NCBI GenBank assembly: GCA_041394185.1
Contig: JAWKIQ010000001.1
Coordinates: 744,001-808,000 of the forward strand
Direction: 5' to 3'
DNA: 64,000 bases
Origin: Acidimicrobiales bacterium
Lineage (GTDB): Bacteria > Actinomycetota > Acidimicrobiia > Acidimicrobiales > Poriferisodalaceae
Positions 41,874 to 50,271 of this stretch are shown here, in pieces (the stretch's first letter is position 1; every line of letters begins with the position of its first letter). The position numbers and the translations under genes were made by a program. Below the pieces are notes generated by a model that made no database searches, was not told where the DNA came from, and saw only the letters and a program-made list of their open reading frames with translations.

Positions 41874-43082
41874 ATGTCGCCGCTCGAGGGTGTGAAGGTG
41901 ATCGAGATCGACAGCTGGATGGCCGCGCCCAGCGCCGGGGCCATCCTGGCCGACCTTGGCGCAGATGTCGTCAAGGTCGAGCCGCTGAACGGCGACCCGA
42001 TGCGCAACATGGGTCGTCCGGCCAAGGTCACCGGCAAACTCGCGGGCTACGACTTCGGGTTCGACGTGGCCAACCGGGGCAAGCGGTCTATCTCGGTGGC
42101 TCTCGACACCGACGAGGGCGCGGCGGTGGTCAGGCGGCTTTGCGCCGACGCGGACGTGTTCATGTGCAACCTCTTGCGACCTCGCCAGGAGCGGTTCGGC
42201 CTGACCCCAGAAGCCCTGCACCAGGTCAACCCCCGCCTGGTACACGCCACCCTGACCGGTTACGGCACCGACGGACCCGAGGCGTGGCGGCCCGGTTACG
42301 ACGTCACCGCGTTCTTCGGACGGTCCGGGATATACGACATGTTGCGTGAGGGCGACGACGGCCTTGTGCAGATGGCCCGCCCGGCACAGGGCGACTACAC
42401 GACCGGGCTGTCGTTGGTGGTGGCCATCTTGTCGGCTCTGCGGGTGGCCGAGAAGACGGGCACGGGCGAGGCGGTCGAGACCTCGTTGTACGAAACGGCG
42501 GTGTGGACCCAGGCCACCGACTTCGGGGTCACCGCGGTCGACAGGGCCCCTGTCCGCAGGCGCACCCGCACGCAGCAGATCGGAGCCACCGCAAACAGGT
42601 TCCCGTGCGGCGACGGCAAGTGGATCGTGCTGAACGAGCCACGGCCCGAGTCTTGGGGTCGTCTTTGCAGGGCCATGGGCCTCGACGACCTGGCCGAAGA
42701 CCCCCGCTTCGACACCATCAAGAAGCGCTTCGACAACATGGAGTTGGTCATCTCGTTGCTGGACCAACAGTTCGCAACCAGGTCGCGCGACGCGTGGGGA
42801 GCCATCTTCGACCAGCACCGGATCGTGTGGGGGCCCGTGCTGTCGCTGGACGAGGTCGCGAACGACGCCCAAGCCGAGGCCATCGGACTGTTCCCTGAGA
42901 TCGAGCACCCAGAGCGCGGCGCCTATCGCAGCGTGCGCATACCGATTCGCACCAGCGGGGGTGGTGTAGGGCCCCGAGGGCCGGCGCCGACGGTGGGTCA
43001 GCACACCCGCGAGGTGCTCGAAGAGGCCGGCTTCGATGGCGCCGAGATCGGCACCCTCCTAGACGACGGGGCGGTGGGCTGA
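41874..43082 (+). CDS. Family III CoA-transferase (CaiB/BaiF)
   Basis: A 402-residue acyl-CoA transferase. Family features are VIEIDSWMAAPSAGAILADLGADVVKVEPLNGDPMR (read in parts) at the start, NRGKRSISVALDT (about 67-79), and the catalytic Asp174 in PAQGDYTTGLS that forms the aspartyl-CoA intermediate. Intact, unlike the frameshifted paralogue at 13014. The next gene, an ACAD, starts 1 base after this stop, so the acid activated here is probably dehydrogenated next. Substrate unknown. Confidence 0.93.
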   Translation: MSPLEGVKVIEIDSWMAAPSAGAILADLGADVVKVEPLNGDPMRNMGRPAKVTGKLAGYDFGFDVANRGKRSISVALDTDEGAAVVRRLCADADVFMCNLLRPRQERFGLTPEALHQVNPRLVHATLTGYGTDGPEAWRPGYDVTAFFGRSGIYDMLREGDDGLVQMARPAQGDYTTGLSLVVAILSALRVAEKTGTGEAVETSLYETAVWTQATDFGVTAVDRAPVRRRTRTQQIGATANRFPCGDGKWIVLNEPRPESWGRLCRAMGLDDLAEDPRFDTIKKRFDNMELVISLLDQQFATRSRDAWGAIFDQHRIVWGPVLSLDEVANDAQAEAIGLFPEIEHPERGAYRSVRIPIRTSGGGVGPRGPAPTVGQHTREVLEEAGFDGAEIGTLLDDGAVG

Positions 43083-43083
43083 G

Positions 43084-44199
43084 GTGGCTCTCGAATTCGA
43101 ACTCGGCCCAGAGTTGACCGCTCTCAGACGCCGTGCCCGTGAGGTGGCCGCCGAAGGGGTCGAGCGGTTCGGGCGATCGCACGACTCGTGGATCAATGGC
43201 TTCTCCAAAGAGTTCTCGAAGGTGCTGGTCGACGAGGGCTGGATCGGCATGACCTGGCCCACCGAGTTCGGCGGCCGAGGTCGGCCCAGCATCGAACGCA
43301 TCGTCATGGCAGACGAGATGATCTCGGCCGGCGCACCGATCGCGTCCAGTTGGGTGGCTGACCGACAGATGGGCCCATCGATCATCCAATACGGCACGCC
43401 CGACCAGCAGGCCGAGTTCCTGCCCGGAATCCTCAGCGGCGAGCAGACGTGGTGCATCGGTATGAGCGAGCCCAACTCTGGCTCGGATCTCGCATCGTTG
43501 ACCACCACGGCAACGCGAGATGGCGACGCGTGGGTGGTGAACGGGCAGAAGATCTGGACCTCATTCGCGGCCCGCTCCGACTATTGCTATTTGATCTGTC
43601 GCACCTCGGCCGATGGCCCACCCCATCGGGGCATAAGTGAACTCATCGTGCCCATGGACCTGCCAGGCATCGAAGCCAGACCCATCGTCGACATGGTTCA
43701 GAACCGCCACTTCTGCGAAGTGTTCTTCGACGACGTGCGCGTGCCGATCGAGAACCTCGTCGGGGTCGAGGGTGCGGCGTTCAAGCAGACGATGACCCAG
43801 CTGGAACACGAACGCGGGGGTATAGACCGGCTGGTCTCCAACCGCCCCCTGTTCGAGGATGCGCTGGCCGTTGCCGATCTCGACGATCCGCTGGTGCGCC
43901 AGGAGGTGGCCGAGATCGAGACCGGCTACCGCATCGGGCGCCTGTTGGTGTACCGAGAGGCCCTCAGACAGGCGCCGGCGGGCTTCTCGGCGGCCACCAA
44001 GTGTTTCTGCACAGAGCACGAGCAGCGCGTTGCTGCGTTTGCGTCGCGCGTACTGGGGGCGGCCTGCGTCGCTGGCGACGACAGGTGGCGTGCGGTCGCC
44101 TATTCGCCTGGGTACACCATCATGGGCGGCACCTCCAACGTCATGCGCAACATCCTGGGTGAACGCGTGCTGGGCCTGCCCAGGGAGCCCCGACCCTGA
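43084..44199 (+). CDS. Acyl-CoA dehydrogenase
   Basis: A 371-residue actinobacterial FadE-type enzyme. It has MTWPTEFGGRGRPSIERI, IGMSEPNSGSDLASLTTTAT, NGQKIWTSFAARSDYCYL and a C-terminal TIMGGTSNVMRNILGERVLGLP. The Glu-rich helix TMTQLEHERGGIDRL likely carries the base. The start is GTG, preceded by an overlap-free 1-base junction with the CoA-transferase. These two form a CoA-activation and dehydrogenation pair upstream of two TetR genes. The usual second ACAD for heteromeric steroid-type enzymes is not adjacent. Confidence 0.9.
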   Translation: MALEFELGPELTALRRRAREVAAEGVERFGRSHDSWINGFSKEFSKVLVDEGWIGMTWPTEFGGRGRPSIERIVMADEMISAGAPIASSWVADRQMGPSIIQYGTPDQQAEFLPGILSGEQTWCIGMSEPNSGSDLASLTTTATRDGDAWVVNGQKIWTSFAARSDYCYLICRTSADGPPHRGISELIVPMDLPGIEARPIVDMVQNRHFCEVFFDDVRVPIENLVGVEGAAFKQTMTQLEHERGGIDRLVSNRPLFEDALAVADLDDPLVRQEVAEIETGYRIGRLLVYREALRQAPAGFSAATKCFCTEHEQRVAAFASRVLGAACVAGDDRWRAVAYSPGYTIMGGTSNVMRNILGERVLGLPREPRP

Positions 44200-44257
44200 C
44201 CTCCCAGCAGCGCTGAAGTGGGCTGTTCGAGTGTCGACAGCATTGAAGTAGCGCTGT

Positions 44258-44272
44258 CTCGAACCGTTCGAG
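44258..44272. promoter_or_regulatory. Palindrome upstream of the tandem TetR genes
   Basis: CTCGAAC-C-GTTCGAG is a perfect 15-base inverted repeat 16 bases upstream of the first TetR start. A related imperfect repeat (GCTGTTCGA / TCGACAGC) lies about 25 bases further upstream. Both are in the 89-base gap after the ACAD gene and are candidates for autoregulation by the TetR proteins. Confidence 0.5.
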
Positions 44273-44288
44273 CGCCGCTATCGCTCAG

Positions 44289-44918
44289 ATGGGTCGTCAA
44301 AGTGAGAGAACCGAGCGTTCGACCAGGGCTCTTCTCGGCGCGGCCGCTCTGATCATCGACGAGGAAGGGCTGCAGGCTCTGACCGTGGCCAGGATCGGCG
44401 AGCGGGCCGGGTACAGCCGGGGCATGGTCACCGAGCGCTTCGGGTCCAAGGAAGCGCTGCTCGGCGCCCTGCTCGACACGATCCTGTCGTCGATCTCCAG
44501 CAACATGGCCTCGGCGATGGCGGGCAAGACCGGCCTCGAGCAGGTCGACGTCTACCTAGCCGAGATCGCGCGCCAAGGTACCGAACAACCCAACCGGTTG
44601 CGGGTGTTGGCGAAGATGACCTACCAGTCGATCGGCCTCGATCCCGAGCTCTCGAACAGGTTCGCCCTCGCCAACGCCTACATCAGGCACAACCTCGCCG
44701 GGCTGGTCCGCGCCGGCATCGCCGACGGTTCGATAAGGCCAGACGCCGATCCCGACAACGAAGCGGTGATGATCGTGGCGATGTTCCGAGGGGTGGGCTA
44801 CCAGTGGTGTGTCGACCCCAACGGCGTCGACGCTGGTGCCGCGTTGCGGTACGCGCACGAGGTCACGGTCGACCGGTTGGCCTCGGCGTCGGTGCGAGCG
44901 CGGGCAGGTGCAGTGTGA
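44289..44918 (+). CDS. TetR-family regulator, first of a tandem pair
   Basis: A 209-residue repressor. The helix-turn-helix reads RALLGAAALIIDEEGLQALTVARIGERAGYSRGMVTERFGSKEALLGALL (read in parts), about residues 13-62. The C-terminal domain ends with GVGYQWCVDPNGVDA. This helix and the tail are closely similar to the next gene (GIGYQWLLDPDVIDA), which marks the two as paralogues. The stop overlaps the GTG of the second TetR by 4 bases. Targets may include the CoA-transferase/ACAD pair upstream. Confidence 0.88.
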   Translation: MGRQSERTERSTRALLGAAALIIDEEGLQALTVARIGERAGYSRGMVTERFGSKEALLGALLDTILSSISSNMASAMAGKTGLEQVDVYLAEIARQGTEQPNRLRVLAKMTYQSIGLDPELSNRFALANAYIRHNLAGLVRAGIADGSIRPDADPDNEAVMIVAMFRGVGYQWCVDPNGVDAGAALRYAHEVTVDRLASASVRARAGAV

Positions 44919-45580
44919 CGGCCACCACCTCGCCTCAGTCGCCATCGGAACGACCGGGCGGGCACAGCCGACGCGACCGTCAGGCCGAGCGCGTCGAGCG
45001 CTCGCGACGCGCATTGTTGGACGCCGCGGCAGACATCATCAACGAGGAGGGCTTTGCGGCGCTGACCCATGCTCGCGTCGGCGAACGCGCCGGCTACAGC
45101 CGCGGCCTCGTGACCGAGAGGTTCGGATCCAAGCAGGCACTGATCGGCGCGCTGATTGAGGAGACCTCCTGGGCTTGGGAACGCCGCCAGATAGGCGAGG
45201 CATCTGATGGCGCCACCGGCTTGCAGACCATCGTCGGGTTCTTGAAGGGTGTGGCCGAACAGGCCCGCCAGGACGGCCGCTGGCTGAGGGTCTTCTACGG
45301 TCTGCTCAACGAGGCTCTGCGCGACCCCACCCTGGCCGATCAGGCCGCGCTGATGCACCGGTCGATGCGCCGATCGATAGCTTCGTGCGTCGAATGCGGT
45401 ATCGCCGACGGGTCGATTCGCGCGGACGCGTCGCCCTATGGCGTCGCCGTGGGCATCGTCGCCGGCTTGCGGGGCATCGGCTATCAGTGGCTGCTGGACC
45501 CCGACGTCATCGACGCGGTCGAGGCCATCGACAACCTGGCCGCCACCACCGAGCTGGCCTTGGAGGTCAGACGGCCTTGA
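44915..45580 (+). CDS. TetR-family regulator, second of a tandem pair
   Basis: A 221-residue paralogue of the preceding gene, with RALLDAAADIINEEGFAALTHARVGERAGYSRGLVTERFGSKQALIGALI (read in parts) and the same GYQW-x2-DP tail. The GTG start overlaps the first TetR stop (GTGA), so the two are made together and could form a heterodimer. The N terminus has a longer basic lead (SRRDRQAERVERSRR). It converges on the LLM oxidoreductase gene with 14 bases of 3' overlap. Confidence 0.86.
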   Translation: MTATTSPQSPSERPGGHSRRDRQAERVERSRRALLDAAADIINEEGFAALTHARVGERAGYSRGLVTERFGSKQALIGALIEETSWAWERRQIGEASDGATGLQTIVGFLKGVAEQARQDGRWLRVFYGLLNEALRDPTLADQAALMHRSMRRSIASCVECGIADGSIRADASPYGVAVGIVAGLRGIGYQWLLDPDVIDAVEAIDNLAATTELALEVRRP

Positions 45581-46589
45581 GGTCGTCCATGATCTCGAGC
45601 CACCACGCACCGTCGCTCTCGTAGGGTGCATAGAAGCTGAGCCGTGAGATGACGTCGCCGTAGCGCTTCGACAACTCGGGAGCCACGTCCGCTGGCTCGC
45701 CCACAACGGCGAAGGTCTCGAGGATCTCGTCGGTGATCAGGTCGCCCATCTCGACCCATTGGCCCTGCTTGGACATGCGGTTCAGTTCGACCTGCACGTC
45801 GCCCCAGCCGTGGATGTCGAGCACGGGCTTGTACGCGGGCGTCGAGCCGTAGAAGGCAATCTGTTGGCGCGTGCCCAACTTGGCGGCCTCGAGTTGATCT
45901 TCGTTGGTTCCCGAAACCACGAACGACGGCCCGACGATCTCGAAACCGTCCATCGACTTGCCCGCGCGTGCCCGGCCGCGCTCGAGCGCCGGAATGGTGA
46001 CCTCGCGCAGGTAACGCTCGGTCGTGAACCCGTGACACAGGAAGCCGTCGCACACCTCGCCGGCAACCTCGGTCATCAGGGGCCCCACGCCGGCCAGGAA
46101 GATCTTGGGCGGCCCGAACTGGGCGATGTCGCTGGGGTTGGGGCTGAACATGGGCGTCATCAGCGTGTGGGTGTAGAAGTCGCCCCGGAAGTCGAGCTTG
46201 TCGCCGGTGAGCCAGCTGTCCCAGATGGCTCGCACCGCCAGGACCATCTCGCGCATGCGTGCCGCGGGTGCCGACCAAGGCATCGAGAATCGCTTGGTGA
46301 TGTGTGGCTTGATCTGGCTTCCCAGTCCCAGCACGAAGCGGCCACCCGACAGGGTCTGTAGATCCCAGCCGATGTTGGCCAGCAGCATCGGGTTGCGGGC
46401 AAAGGCCACGGCAATGCTGGTGCCCAGCTCGACACGCTCGGTGGCCTCAGCGGCCAGGGCCAACGGCAGGAACGGGTCGTGCGACGTCTCGATGGTCCAC
46501 AGACCGTCGTATCCGTTGGCCTCCTGCGCCGCGGCCGCCAGCGCGGTCTTTCGGATGTCGGCGGTTCCGACGCTGCCGTCGATCTTCAT
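45567..46589 (-). CDS. LLM-class F420-dependent oxidoreductase
   Basis: A 340-residue luciferase-like (beta/alpha)8 enzyme using deazaflavin F420 or FMN. Typical segments are EANGYDGLWTIETSHDPFLPLALAAEATERVELGTSIAVAFARNP (read in parts) and SGGRFVLGLGSQIKPHITKRF, the F420-binding region of this group (TIGR03617-like). F420 enzymes are characteristic of actinobacteria. Function unknown; relatives reduce or oxidise small alcohols, enones and xenobiotics. It is transcribed towards the tandem TetR genes. Confidence 0.86.
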   Translation of the reverse strand: MKIDGSVGTADIRKTALAAAAQEANGYDGLWTIETSHDPFLPLALAAEATERVELGTSIAVAFARNPMLLANIGWDLQTLSGGRFVLGLGSQIKPHITKRFSMPWSAPAARMREMVLAVRAIWDSWLTGDKLDFRGDFYTHTLMTPMFSPNPSDIAQFGPPKIFLAGVGPLMTEVAGEVCDGFLCHGFTTERYLREVTIPALERGRARAGKSMDGFEIVGPSFVVSGTNEDQLEAAKLGTRQQIAFYGSTPAYKPVLDIHGWGDVQVELNRMSKQGQWVEMGDLITDEILETFAVVGEPADVAPELSKRYGDVISRLSFYAPYESDGAWWLEIMDDLKAV

Positions 46590-46697
46590 TCCTGCTCCTC
46601 ATCAGCTGTGTTGAGCGATGCTGCCATAGTCGCCCTGTACTGTCGTATTCCGGCGTCCGGCGCCTCGAGCCGGCGCAACGGGAGGCTTTGCTGCCAG

Positions 46698-48038
46698 ATG
46701 TCGGTTCCGAGGAGGGTCGCCAAGCCCGGCGTATTCGTCGTTGCCGCGTTCGGGCTGCTGATCTCGGCCGGTGCGGCGCTGCTGACCATGCCATTCAGCC
46801 ACAGCGTCACCCACGACGGTCACGGCTTCGAGGACTCGTTGTTCACCGCGGTGTCCGCGGTGACCGTCACCGGCCTGGTGGTGGTCGACACCGGCACGGT
46901 GTGGTCGACCTTCGGCGAGGGCGTCATCCTGGTGCTGATCCAGATAGGCGGCCTCGGCATCATGACCCTTGCGGGGTTTCTGGGCATCGTGGTCAACCAG
47001 CGGCTGGGCCTCAGAGGCGGCATGCTGGCGGGCACCGAGATCGGCGTCACCAACCTGGGTGTGCTGCGCGGTCTGCTCAGCGACATCATCCGCTTCGTGT
47101 TCTTCTCCGAGGCCGTCATTGCGGCCTTGCTGGCGGCCCGGTTCCTGGTCGAGGGCCGCAGCCTCGCCCGGTCGTTGCACCTGGGCGTTTTCCACTCTGT
47201 GTCGGCGTTCAACAACGCGGGCTTTTCGATACTGCCAACCGGCATGGAGGAATACGTCGGCGACTGGTTCGTGAACCTGGTGGTCATCGGTGGCTTCGTG
47301 CTGGGTGGGCTCGGGTTCCCAGTGGTGTTCGAGGTCCGGCGCCGTTGGCGCAACCCGCACTCGTGGTCGTTGCACACCAAGGTCACCCTCACCACCTCGG
47401 TGCTGTTGCTGTTCGGGGGTGCGGTCGCCATCGGGTACCTCGAGTGGTCCAACGACGCGACATACGGCTCGCTGGCCACCGACGAACGGATCTTGGCCTC
47501 GTTCTTCCAGTCGGCGACGGCACGCACGGCGGGGTTCAACACGGTTCCGATCGGTGCCCTGCACCCGGGTTCGTTGATGGTGTTGATCCTGCTGATGGTC
47601 ATCGGAGCCGGCAGCGCCTCGACCGGCGGCGGCATCAAGCTCACGACGTTCGCCCTGGTGGTCAAGTCGACCTATGCCGAGATGCGCGGCGATATCGAAA
47701 CCACCCTGTTCGACCGCACCGTGTCGACCGCCATGCAGCGCCAGGCGCTGGCGATGGTCATCGCGGCGCTGGGCACCATCGGAACGGCCGCCTTCTTCCT
47801 GGCGGCCACCAACACGTCGATCGGCCTCACCGACCTGCTGTTCGAGTCGGCTTCGGCGTTCGGCACAGTCGGCGTGTCCACCGGTATCACCGGCGAGCTC
47901 GACCATCTCGGCCGCACGGTCATCATCGTGTTGATGTTCATAGGACGCACAGGGCCGATCACGTTCGGCACCGCCGTGTTGCTGCGAGATCAGCGCAGGC
48001 GATACGGCCATGCCCAGGCCGAGTTGTTGGTCGGATGA
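46698..48038 (+). CDS. Potassium uptake membrane subunit, TrkH/KtrB family
   Basis: A 446-residue K+ channel-like transporter with four M1-P-M2 units. The pore-loop filters are visible as VTVTGLVVVDTG, SAFNNAGFSILP, ARTAGFNTVPIG and ASAFGTVGVSTGI, each with the essential Gly. The glycine-rich intramembrane loop GAGSASTGGGIKLTT is typical of KtrB. The ATG before SVPRRVAKPG precedes the first helix. A KtrA-type RCK protein follows 28 bases after the stop, so this is a Ktr/Trk operon driven by ion gradients with nucleotide regulation. Function firm. Confidence 0.93.
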   Translation: MSVPRRVAKPGVFVVAAFGLLISAGAALLTMPFSHSVTHDGHGFEDSLFTAVSAVTVTGLVVVDTGTVWSTFGEGVILVLIQIGGLGIMTLAGFLGIVVNQRLGLRGGMLAGTEIGVTNLGVLRGLLSDIIRFVFFSEAVIAALLAARFLVEGRSLARSLHLGVFHSVSAFNNAGFSILPTGMEEYVGDWFVNLVVIGGFVLGGLGFPVVFEVRRRWRNPHSWSLHTKVTLTTSVLLLFGGAVAIGYLEWSNDATYGSLATDERILASFFQSATARTAGFNTVPIGALHPGSLMVLILLMVIGAGSASTGGGIKLTTFALVVKSTYAEMRGDIETTLFDRTVSTAMQRQALAMVIAALGTIGTAAFFLAATNTSIGLTDLLFESASAFGTVGVSTGITGELDHLGRTVIIVLMFIGRTGPITFGTAVLLRDQRRRYGHAQAELLVG

Positions 48039-48066
48039 GCCCGACTTCGAACCGAGGGGAGCAGCA

Positions 48067-48792
48067 TTGAACGCCTTCGACAAGATCTTCACCCGCAGAC
48101 GCTTCACCGAGTCCGCCACCGGCAGCCTCAAGGCCGACTCGGTGGTCGTGATCGGATTGGGCCGTTTTGGTACCGCAGTTGCGTCGAAGCTGGTCGAACT
48201 GGGTGTCGAAGTGCTGGGCATCGACAACAGCCAGGAGCTGGTCGATGCGTGGGCCGACCGGCTCACCCACGTCCGCGTGGCCGATGCCACCAACCCCAGC
48301 ACCCTCGAGCAGCTTGGCATTTCCGAGTTCGACGCAGCCGTGGTGGCGATCGGCTCCGGAATCGAGTCGAGCGTTCTGGCAACCGCGGCGCTGGTCGACC
48401 TGGGCGTCAAGAACCTGTGGGCCAAGGCCATCACCGCCCAGCACGGCCGCATCCTGCAGCGAGTCGGCGCCACCCACGTCGTGTATCCGGAACGAGAGAT
48501 GGGCGAGCGTGTCGCCCATGTGGTGACCGGCGACGTCATCGACTATTTCGAGTTCGACGAACACTTTGCGATGGCAACCGTGTCGACCCCACGAGAGCTC
48601 ATGGACAAGAGCCTCGGCGACAGCAGGATCCGCGATCGGTTCAAGGTCACCGTGGTGTACGTGAAGCCCGCCGGGGGCCAGTTCACCTACGCCACCGCAG
48701 ACACCGTGGTAGGCCGGGGTGATCTGTTGATAGTGGCGGGCGCCAACCACGATCTCGAGCGCTTTGCCGACTACGCGTCGGCAACCACCTGA
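48067..48792 (+). CDS. Potassium uptake regulatory subunit, TrkA/KtrA (RCK domains)
   Basis: A 241-residue cytoplasmic ring-forming protein that gates KtrB. The RCK_N Rossmann site is VVVIGLGRFGTAVASKL with GxGxxG near residues 29-34, and the C-terminal RCK_C domain covers about 165-241. It binds ATP/ADP or NAD(H). TTG is the start, with AGGGGAG 5 to 11 bases upstream. The stop overlaps the ATG of the META-domain gene by one base, so the lipoprotein is on the same transcript. Confidence 0.9.
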   Translation: MNAFDKIFTRRRFTESATGSLKADSVVVIGLGRFGTAVASKLVELGVEVLGIDNSQELVDAWADRLTHVRVADATNPSTLEQLGISEFDAAVVAIGSGIESSVLATAALVDLGVKNLWAKAITAQHGRILQRVGATHVVYPEREMGERVAHVVTGDVIDYFEFDEHFAMATVSTPRELMDKSLGDSRIRDRFKVTVVYVKPAGGQFTYATADTVVGRGDLLIVAGANHDLERFADYASATT

Positions 48793-49706
48793 TGCGCGAA
48801 CGCTCGGCTGGGAACCGATCGGATCTGCGAAAGCGTCCAATCGGTATGAAGCCAAACGGTAGGAAGCCAATCGGTATTAGTAGAGCGTTGGTGTTGGTCT
48901 TGGTGCTGGCGTCACTGGCCGCATGCGGCGACAGCGACTCGACCGACGACGGTGGGTTGGCCGCGTCAGACCTGAACGGCCGCGAGTTCTGGTCGACGTC
49001 GGTCGTGGTCGACGGCGAGCCGGTCGAGCTGGTCGAGGGCACACGAATAGCCGTCAGCTTCGGCGACGGTTCCATCGGAGCCAGCGCGGGTTGCAACTCG
49101 ATGGGAGGCGGCTACGACCTGGTCGATGGGCACATTGTGGTGTCGGAGATGGCCACTACCGAGATCGGCTGCGACCCCGAACGCCACGAACAGGACGCAT
49201 CGGTGGCCGAGTTCTTGGGCAACGAGCCATTCGCGGAGCTGGCGGGCGACCAACTGGTGATGACGGCCGGCAACACCGTGATCACCTTCGTCGATCGTGA
49301 AACCGCCGAGGTGGACGCGCGGGTTGTTGGCACGCGGTGGGAGGTAACCGGCTTCTTCGACGCCGACGTGGCCAGCTCGTTTGCCACCGACGAGGTGGGC
49401 TGGATCGAGTTCACCGACGAGTCGACAATGATCGGTTTCGACGGATGTCGCAGCTTCACGGCGGGGGTCGAGGTCGCCGACGGGTCGACTGGTGGCCCCG
49501 TCGAAGGAGACGTCGAGATTCAGTTCGGAGAGATCGACTTCGACAACGGCGACAAGGAGTGCGCCGACGACTCCGACTATGTCAAGGAGTTCCAGAAGGT
49601 GTTCGCAGGCGGCAGCGCGGTGGGCACCGTGCAAGGCGATGGCATGCAGCTAGTGAACTCCGACGGGGTCGGCCTGTCGCTGGTGGCAGCATCCGACCCT
49701 CGCTGA
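48792..49706 (+). CDS. META-domain lipoprotein
   Basis: A 304-residue lipoprotein with a hydrophobic signal (RALVLVLVLASLAAC) and lipobox LAAC; the mature part has two META/HslJ-like domains (about 60-160, GCNSMGGGYDL; about 175-280, GCRSFTAGVEV). The ATG at 48792 overlaps ktrA by one base, but it gives a 28-residue basic lead. ATG 48846 (MKPNGRKPIG) is a more usual lipoprotein start. The lead contains a short direct repeat, AAGCCAA-x-CGGTA. HslJ-type domains are linked to heat or antibiotic stress, but function is unknown. Confidence 0.8.
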   Translation: MRERSAGNRSDLRKRPIGMKPNGRKPIGISRALVLVLVLASLAACGDSDSTDDGGLAASDLNGREFWSTSVVVDGEPVELVEGTRIAVSFGDGSIGASAGCNSMGGGYDLVDGHIVVSEMATTEIGCDPERHEQDASVAEFLGNEPFAELAGDQLVMTAGNTVITFVDRETAEVDARVVGTRWEVTGFFDADVASSFATDEVGWIEFTDESTMIGFDGCRSFTAGVEVADGSTGGPVEGDVEIQFGEIDFDNGDKECADDSDYVKEFQKVFAGGSAVGTVQGDGMQLVNSDGVGLSLVAASDPR

Positions 49707-49710
49707 AGCC

Positions 49711-50271
49711 TCAGCCGGGTATGCCGCCCAGCTCTGCCACCAGGTCGCAGACCCGTTCTTCGAGCGACTTGCGGGCTACGTCGTCGATGTCGAGCGCGGC
49801 GCAGACGAACTCGTGATACATCGCCCAGCCCAGCGCCAGCGACGCCGCCAACGCCACCTTCTCGTCGACCCCTTCGGCGTCGAGATCCGGGTTGTCCCTG
49901 CCCAGGGCGGCCTTCCAGGACACGAACACCGGGTGCGAGGGCAGCGGATCGGGCCTATCGCCCATGTCTAGCCCGAACCGGGCCAAGGCCTTGGCAAGCA
50001 ACCCGTGGTCGAGGTTGGCCAGATCGGGTCTGGGGTAGCCGTCGCAGCGCAACTGGCTGGCAGACCGGCGCCCGATCTGGTCGAGGGCGGCGTCGATCAG
50101 GCCCTGCTTCGACCCGAAATAGGTGTGGACCAGGCCGTGGTTCACACCGGCGTTGGCAGCGATCTCTCGCACCGAGACGTTGAGGCCCTTGGCCACGACC
50201 ATCTCGATGGTCGCGGCCAAGAGGGCCTCTTCTACGGCCTGGCGGCCGGTCGGCTTGGTTTCGAACGTCAC
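49711..50271 (-). CDS. TetR-family regulator in the P450 operon
   Basis: A 186-residue repressor with TGRQAVEEALLAATIEMVVAKGLNVSVREIAANAGVNHGLVHTYFGSKQGLIDAAL (read in parts) at about residues 9-60, typical TetR helix-turn-helix. The GTG start overlaps the P450 stop by 4 bases, so it is cotranscribed with P450 and likely autoregulates through the palindrome TAGTCAA-TTGACTA at 51524. The C-terminal ligand domain is unassigned. It is separated by 4 bases from the end of the META gene on the other strand. Confidence 0.88.
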   Translation of the reverse strand: MTFETKPTGRQAVEEALLAATIEMVVAKGLNVSVREIAANAGVNHGLVHTYFGSKQGLIDAALDQIGRRSASQLRCDGYPRPDLANLDHGLLAKALARFGLDMGDRPDPLPSHPVFVSWKAALGRDNPDLDAEGVDEKVALAASLALGWAMYHEFVCAALDIDDVARKSLEERVCDLVAELGGIPG

